25,507 nucleotides of DNA from assembly GCA_002389055.1 (NCBI GenBank), contig DGNT01000044.1, positions 1-25,507 of the forward strand, read 5' to 3'. The first letter of the stretch is position 1, and every line of letters starts with the position of its first letter. A program made the position numbers and the translations under genes. Positions 22,055 through 25,507 of the stretch are shown here, piece after piece. The DNA is from Alcanivorax sp. UBA4485. Lineage in GTDB: Bacteria > Pseudomonadota > Gammaproteobacteria > Pseudomonadales > Alcanivoracaceae. The notes beneath the pieces were generated by a model. It made no database searches, was not told where the DNA came from, and saw only the letters and a program-made list of their open reading frames with translations.

Positions 22055-23920
22055 TTAAAGGGCGAAGGCCTCGGCGCTGTCGCTAGCCTGCAAGGAGAGT
22101 ACCTCCAAAAGGCGGGCGGCGGCGTAGAGCGCATCGCTGAATCCGTACCAGCGGTCGGCGAAGAATATATGCCCGCTCGCCTCTCCCGCCAGGGGCACGG
22201 CCAATTCTTTCATGCGCGACCGCAGCCGCGCCGGGCCACCGTCGTCCATCACCGGCCGGCCGCCCTGCTGGCGGATCAGGTCGGCCAGGGCGCGGTTGTC
22301 GGCCATGTTGAACAGCACGTCGGCGCCCGGATTGCGTTGCAGCAGGTCGTGGGCCAGCAGCATCAGCAGCCGGTCGGCGGCGATCAAGCGGCCGTCGCTG
22401 GCCACCAGGGAAAGGCCGCCGTCGGCGGGAAACGCCAGGCCCAGATTCAGGCCCTGCTCACTGACGGTTCGGGCCAGGGCGTCCTCGTCGGTGCCGTCCA
22501 GGGTGACCACCTTGCAGCCCAGTTCGCCGAACAGCCGGGGGGCCAGGCCGGCGGCGCCGCCGGTATCTTGCACGGCCACCGACATCGGCCGTGCCAGAAT
22601 AATGTCGTCCGCCACGGCGGCCAGGTAGCGGTCGTTGATGTCGCGCTCTTCCCGTTGTCCGCTGCCCTGGTCCAGGCGCCGTTCCAACAGCCGGTCGCGC
22701 AGCGCCAGCAGCCGGTCGCCGTGGAGCTGCTCGCCGTTGATGACGATCTCCAGGGCCCGCTGCGCGCCGTCGCCGGTGACGCAGACGCCGCTCTGGCTTT
22801 CCAGCACTTCGGTGGCGTAGTGGAGCACCGCCGGCGGCGCCCGGCCCAAATCCACTACCTGGCGACCGCTGGCCACCAGGCCGTTGATCAGCGCGTTGCT
22901 GGCCTCGGCGTCGCCCGTGCAAACCGCGAACAGGGTGTGCTGGCCGGCGGCGCCGGCCTCGCTGCCGATGGCCCGGCCGAGCTGCTCCAGGGCGGTGTCA
23001 TCCAGGGGCACCTCACCGGTGGCGCGGATGCCGTCGCCACCGAACAGCGCTTGCGGCGGCGCCGGGCCGGGCTCCGGCTCGGTGGGGACTTGCGGCTCCG
23101 GCTCGGGGGCTGGCGGCGGCGAGGCGGTGGCCGGCTTGACCGTCCGGGTGGGCGCGGTATCGGCGCGGCGGTCGGCGGCCGGCGCCGGCGCGGGCCGCCG
23201 CCGGGCCAGCCGGGCGAATACCGCGTAGATCGCCAACAGAACCAGCAACGCGCTGATTCCGGCCGGCAACAGCAGGCTTTGCCAGGAAGGCGGTGTGGGA
23301 GGCACCGCCAGCGTCAGGGTGAAGGGCCCGCCCCGGGCGCTGGCGCTGACGGCATCGCTTTGGCCGCGCCGGATCAGCGTCAGGTCGCCCTGGCTCAGCG
23401 TCAGCGCGCTGCTTTGGGGCAGGCGTTGATCGAGGCTGTTCAGCCAGGGGCTCAGGTCGTGCTCCAGGATCACCGCGCCGCCGGGCGTGGTGCGCGCCAT
23501 CAGTAGCGTGGGCTGTTCACCGCCGGTGCTGGAGACCACCACTTCCCCGCGTTCGCGCAGGTTGTGCAGCAGTTCGCGCAGGGTGAACGACAGCCGTTCC
23601 TCGCCGGGGTGGCCGTCGGGCACGCGCAGCAGGCGGGTGTGATCCTGCCAGGGCGTGGGCGTCAGGGGCTGGTCGGCGGCCGGGGCGGGCGCGTCCGGGC
23701 GTGCGGCCAGCTGTTCCAGCTGGGCGCGATGGTGGTTCACCCGCTGGCCCAGTTCCCCGGCCAGGGTGTTGGCGAGGCGCCGGGCTTGCTCCGCGGCGGC
23801 GGTTTGCGCCTGGTCGTGTTGATGCTGGTGCCACACACCAAAGCCGGCGCCGATCAGTACCAGGCCCAGCAGTGCGAGCAGCCACGCTGGCCTGGTCAGA
23901 ACCTTGCGTTCGTTCCCCAT
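22055..23920 (-). CDS. AlgC-derived membrane pseudoenzyme (phosphohexomutase without active site or domain IV)
   Basis: The 621 residues occupy the algC position between dut and argB. ATG 23920 has GGGGGAA upstream. There is a membrane segment at 12-31, a periplasmic region, a second segment at 217-238 and a Pro/Ala/Glu-rich linker (242-290). This is the N-terminal module also found in long pseudomonad AlgC. From 291 the phosphohexomutase fold is recognisable: GRAIGSE, VLESQSGVCVTG, RLLMLLAHDL, NPGADVLFN, GGRPVM and GEASGHIFF (579-587). The phosphoserine loop (GSHNP in AlgC) is GDGAQ at 383-387; the metal loop DGDGDR is PADGGL at 498-503. The DGNFPNHHPDP segment is deleted, and the KCTRR and KTGHS loops are replaced. 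Domain IV is absent. Catalysis is therefore very unlikely; a binding, scaffolding or sensing role is inferred. The frame is uninterrupted, arguing against a recent pseudogene. Confidence 0.85.
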   Translation of the reverse strand: MGNERKVLTRPAWLLALLGLVLIGAGFGVWHQHQHDQAQTAAAEQARRLANTLAGELGQRVNHHRAQLEQLAARPDAPAPAADQPLTPTPWQDHTRLLRVPDGHPGEERLSFTLRELLHNLRERGEVVVSSTGGEQPTLLMARTTPGGAVILEHDLSPWLNSLDQRLPQSSALTLSQGDLTLIRRGQSDAVSASARGGPFTLTLAVPPTPPSWQSLLLPAGISALLVLLAIYAVFARLARRRPAPAPAADRRADTAPTRTVKPATASPPPAPEPEPQVPTEPEPGPAPPQALFGGDGIRATGEVPLDDTALEQLGRAIGSEAGAAGQHTLFAVCTGDAEASNALINGLVASGRQVVDLGRAPPAVLHYATEVLESQSGVCVTGDGAQRALEIVINGEQLHGDRLLALRDRLLERRLDQGSGQREERDINDRYLAAVADDIILARPMSVAVQDTGGAAGLAPRLFGELGCKVVTLDGTDEDALARTVSEQGLNLGLAFPADGGLSLVASDGRLIAADRLLMLLAHDLLQRNPGADVLFNMADNRALADLIRQQGGRPVMDDGGPARLRSRMKELAVPLAGEASGHIFFADRWYGFSDALYAAARLLEVLSLQASDSAEAFAL

Positions 23921-23984
23921 CCGTTCCCCCTTACGGTACCGTCGCCGTTCTGTGATCGCGGCGTTTCGGTGGCACCCGTGGCGC

Positions 23985-24437
23985 TTACTGGCGGCCGCTG
24001 TGGCCGAAGCCGCCCTCGCCGCGGGCACTGTCGTCGAAATCATCCACCTGTGTCAGCGACACCTGCATCACCGGCACGATCACCAGCTGCGCGATGCGCT
24101 CGCCGGGCTCGATGGTGAAGGCGCTGCTGCCCCGGTTCCAGCAGGACACCATCAACTGGCCCTGGTAGTCCGAGTCGATCAGCCCCACCAGATTGCCGAG
24201 CACGATGCCGTGCTTATGGCCCAGGCCGGAGCGCGGCAGGATCATCCCCGCGTAACCCGCATCGCCGATGTGAATGGCCAGCCCGGTGGGCAGCAGTTCG
24301 GTGTCGCCGGGGTTCAGGGTCAGCGGCGCCTCCACCATGGCGCGCAGGTCCAGGCCGGCGGAGCCGTCGGTGGCGTAGGCGGGCAGTGGAAACGAATCGC
24401 CCAGGCGGGCATCAAGAAGCCGGTATTGCAGTTGCAT
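23985..24437 (-). CDS. dut: Dut, dUTP diphosphatase
   Basis: Trimeric dUTPase that hydrolyses dUTP to dUMP, keeping uracil out of DNA and supplying thymidylate synthesis. All five family motifs are present in 150 residues: DGSAGLDLRA (24-33), PRSGLGHKHG (68-77), GLIDSDYQGQL (85-95), PGERIAQLV (111-119) and the C-terminal arm RGEGGFGHSGR (139-149). It lies 24 bases after coaBC and 64 bases before the algC-like gene, all on the reverse strand, consistent with one operon. Confidence 0.97.
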   Translation of the reverse strand: MQLQYRLLDARLGDSFPLPAYATDGSAGLDLRAMVEAPLTLNPGDTELLPTGLAIHIGDAGYAGMILPRSGLGHKHGIVLGNLVGLIDSDYQGQLMVSCWNRGSSAFTIEPGERIAQLVIVPVMQVSLTQVDDFDDSARGEGGFGHSGRQ

Positions 24438-24461
24438 CGATGGTCTCAGCGGTCAGTGGTT

Positions 24462-25507
24462 TCAGCTCTGGCGGATCGCGATCAATTCGATCAGTTGCTT
24501 GGCGATCTGCGCTTTGGAGGCGAGCGGCAGCACCTTGTGCCCGCCGGGCCAGATCACCGTGAGGGCGTTATTGTCGCTGTTGAAGCCGACATTGGTGCCG
24601 GATACGTCGTTAGTGGCGATCATATCCAGTTTTTTGCTCTTCAGCTTGCCCTGGGCGTATTCAATCACATCCTGGGTTTCCGCCGCGAAGCCCACGGTGA
24701 AGGGGCGTTTGGCGTGGCTGGCCACGGCGGCGATGATGTCCGGGTTCTTCACCAGGGTGAGGTGAATTTCCTCGGTGGATTTCTTGATCTTGTGGTCGGC
24801 GGTGACGGTGGGCCGGTAATCCGCCACGGCGGCGGTGGCGATAAAGATGTCGCAGCCTTCTTCCACGGCCTTAAGGCTGGCCTCATGCATGTCTTCGGCC
24901 CGGACCACGTCGATGCGCTTTACCCGGTTGGGGGTGTCCAGAGCCACCGGGCCGGCGATCAGGGTGACACGGGCCCCCGCTTCGGCGGCGGCCTGGGCCA
25001 GCGCGAAGCCCATTTTCCCGGAGCTCTTGTTGGTCAGGTAGCGCACCGGATCAATGGGTTCCCGGGTGGGGCCGGCGGTGATCACCAGATGTTTGCCGGT
25101 GAGCAGCTCGTAGTCGAAGACCTCGGCGGCTTGCTGAATGATCTCCGCCGGGTCCTGCATGCGCCCGGGGCCGACCTCGCCGCAGGCCTGGCTGCCGGCG
25201 CCGGGGCCGAAGATATGCACGCCCTTCTCCTGCAGGATGAGCTGATTCTTCTGCGTCGCCTGGTCCGCCCACATCTGCTGATTCATGGCCGGCGCGACGG
25301 CCACCGGGGCGCCGGTGGCCAGGCACAGAGTGGCGAGCAGGTCGTTGCCGTGGCCGTACGCCATGCGGGCGAGGAAATCCGCCGAGGCCGGGGCGATCAG
25401 CACCAGGTCCGCCCAGCGGGCCAGCTCGATATGACCCATGGCGGCCTCGGCGCGCGGGTCCAGCAGATCGGTGTGCACCGGGTGCCCGGACAGCGCCTGC
25501 ATGGTAA
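24462..25507 (-). CDS. coaBC: CoaBC (Dfp), phosphopantothenoylcysteine decarboxylase/synthetase, N-terminus cut by window edge
   Basis: Bifunctional flavoprotein for two steps of coenzyme A synthesis. About 347 C-terminal residues are present out of the usual ~400; the frame runs off the window and the ATG near 25502 is internal. The CoaC part shows ADLVLIAPASADFLARMAYG (landmarks APASA, MAYGHGNDLL), PAMNQQMW and the active-site cysteine region SQACGEVGPGRM. The CoaB part shows ITAGPTREPIDPVRYLTN (landmarks AGPTREPID, NKSSGKMG), AAVADYRP, KIKK and ATNDVSG. These cover substrate, nucleotide and catalytic lysine sites, so the fused enzyme looks intact. It is the first visible gene of the coaBC-dut-algC-like-argB-slmA run. 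Confidence 0.96.
   Translation of the reverse strand, partial: TMQALSGHPVHTDLLDPRAEAAMGHIELARWADLVLIAPASADFLARMAYGHGNDLLATLCLATGAPVAVAPAMNQQMWADQATQKNQLILQEKGVHIFGPGAGSQACGEVGPGRMQDPAEIIQQAAEVFDYELLTGKHLVITAGPTREPIDPVRYLTNKSSGKMGFALAQAAAEAGARVTLIAGPVALDTPNRVKRIDVVRAEDMHEASLKAVEEGCDIFIATAAVADYRPTVTADHKIKKSTEEIHLTLVKNPDIIAAVASHAKRPFTVGFAAETQDVIEYAQGKLKSKKLDMIATNDVSGTNVGFNSDNNALTVIWPGGHKVLPLASKAQIAKQLIELIAIRQS

Noticed and set aside
22055..23920. The algC-like gene as an ordinary algC or as a frameshifted pseudogene
   Set aside because: The catalytic motifs are absent in frame, not shifted out of frame. The reading frame is open over 621 codons, and only 34 bases remain before argB, so neither explanation fits.

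Overview
GC-rich chromosomal DNA from a gammaproteobacterium. SlmA, a bifunctional SpoT with the RxKD motif, an arginine-sensitive type of ArgB and the order coaBC-dut-algC-like-argB-slmA / pyrE / rph / yicC / gmk-rpoZ-spoT-ridA resemble Pseudomonas and its marine relatives. The two outer-membrane lipoprotein hydrolases with Gly-Gly-Asp-polySer leaders suggest an Alcanivorax-like oil-sea bacterium. That genus assignment is an inference from protein style, not from a marker gene. No rRNA, tRNA, insertion sequence, prophage or CRISPR array was seen.

Layout: (1) 1-1408, the end of purE and all of purK (de novo purine synthesis), closed by a strong terminator. (2) 1435-4878, two reverse-strand alpha/beta-hydrolase lipoproteins. 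(3) 5153-8807, gmk-rpoZ-spoT-ridA on the reverse strand (GMP phosphorylation, RNA polymerase omega, ppGpp metabolism, enamine deamination). (4) 8908-17306, an accessory block of alternating short units: a DoeB-like deacetylase; divergent nsrR/hmp for nitric oxide; divergent bigR/blh-yeeE-yeeE for persulfide and sulfur; and a TonB receptor with a PepSY membrane protein, probably for metal uptake. (5) 17449-20498, yicC diverging from rph-pyrE and a secreted coiled-coil protein. (6) 20495-25507, a reverse-strand operon coaBC-dut-algC-like-argB-slmA.

The most unusual gene is the algC-position gene at 22055-23920. It has the two-membrane-segment N-terminal module and three recognisable phosphohexomutase domains. 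However, the phosphoserine loop, the metal loop and several substrate loops have been replaced, and the fourth domain is absent although the frame is open. It looks like a membrane-anchored pseudoenzyme built from AlgC. The regulatory regions of the accessory block are also informative: the nsrR/hmp and bigR/blh gaps each hold divergent sigma70-type promoters overlapped by a pair of matching palindromes. Four convergent gene pairs have touching or overlapping stop codons, leaving no room for ordinary terminators.
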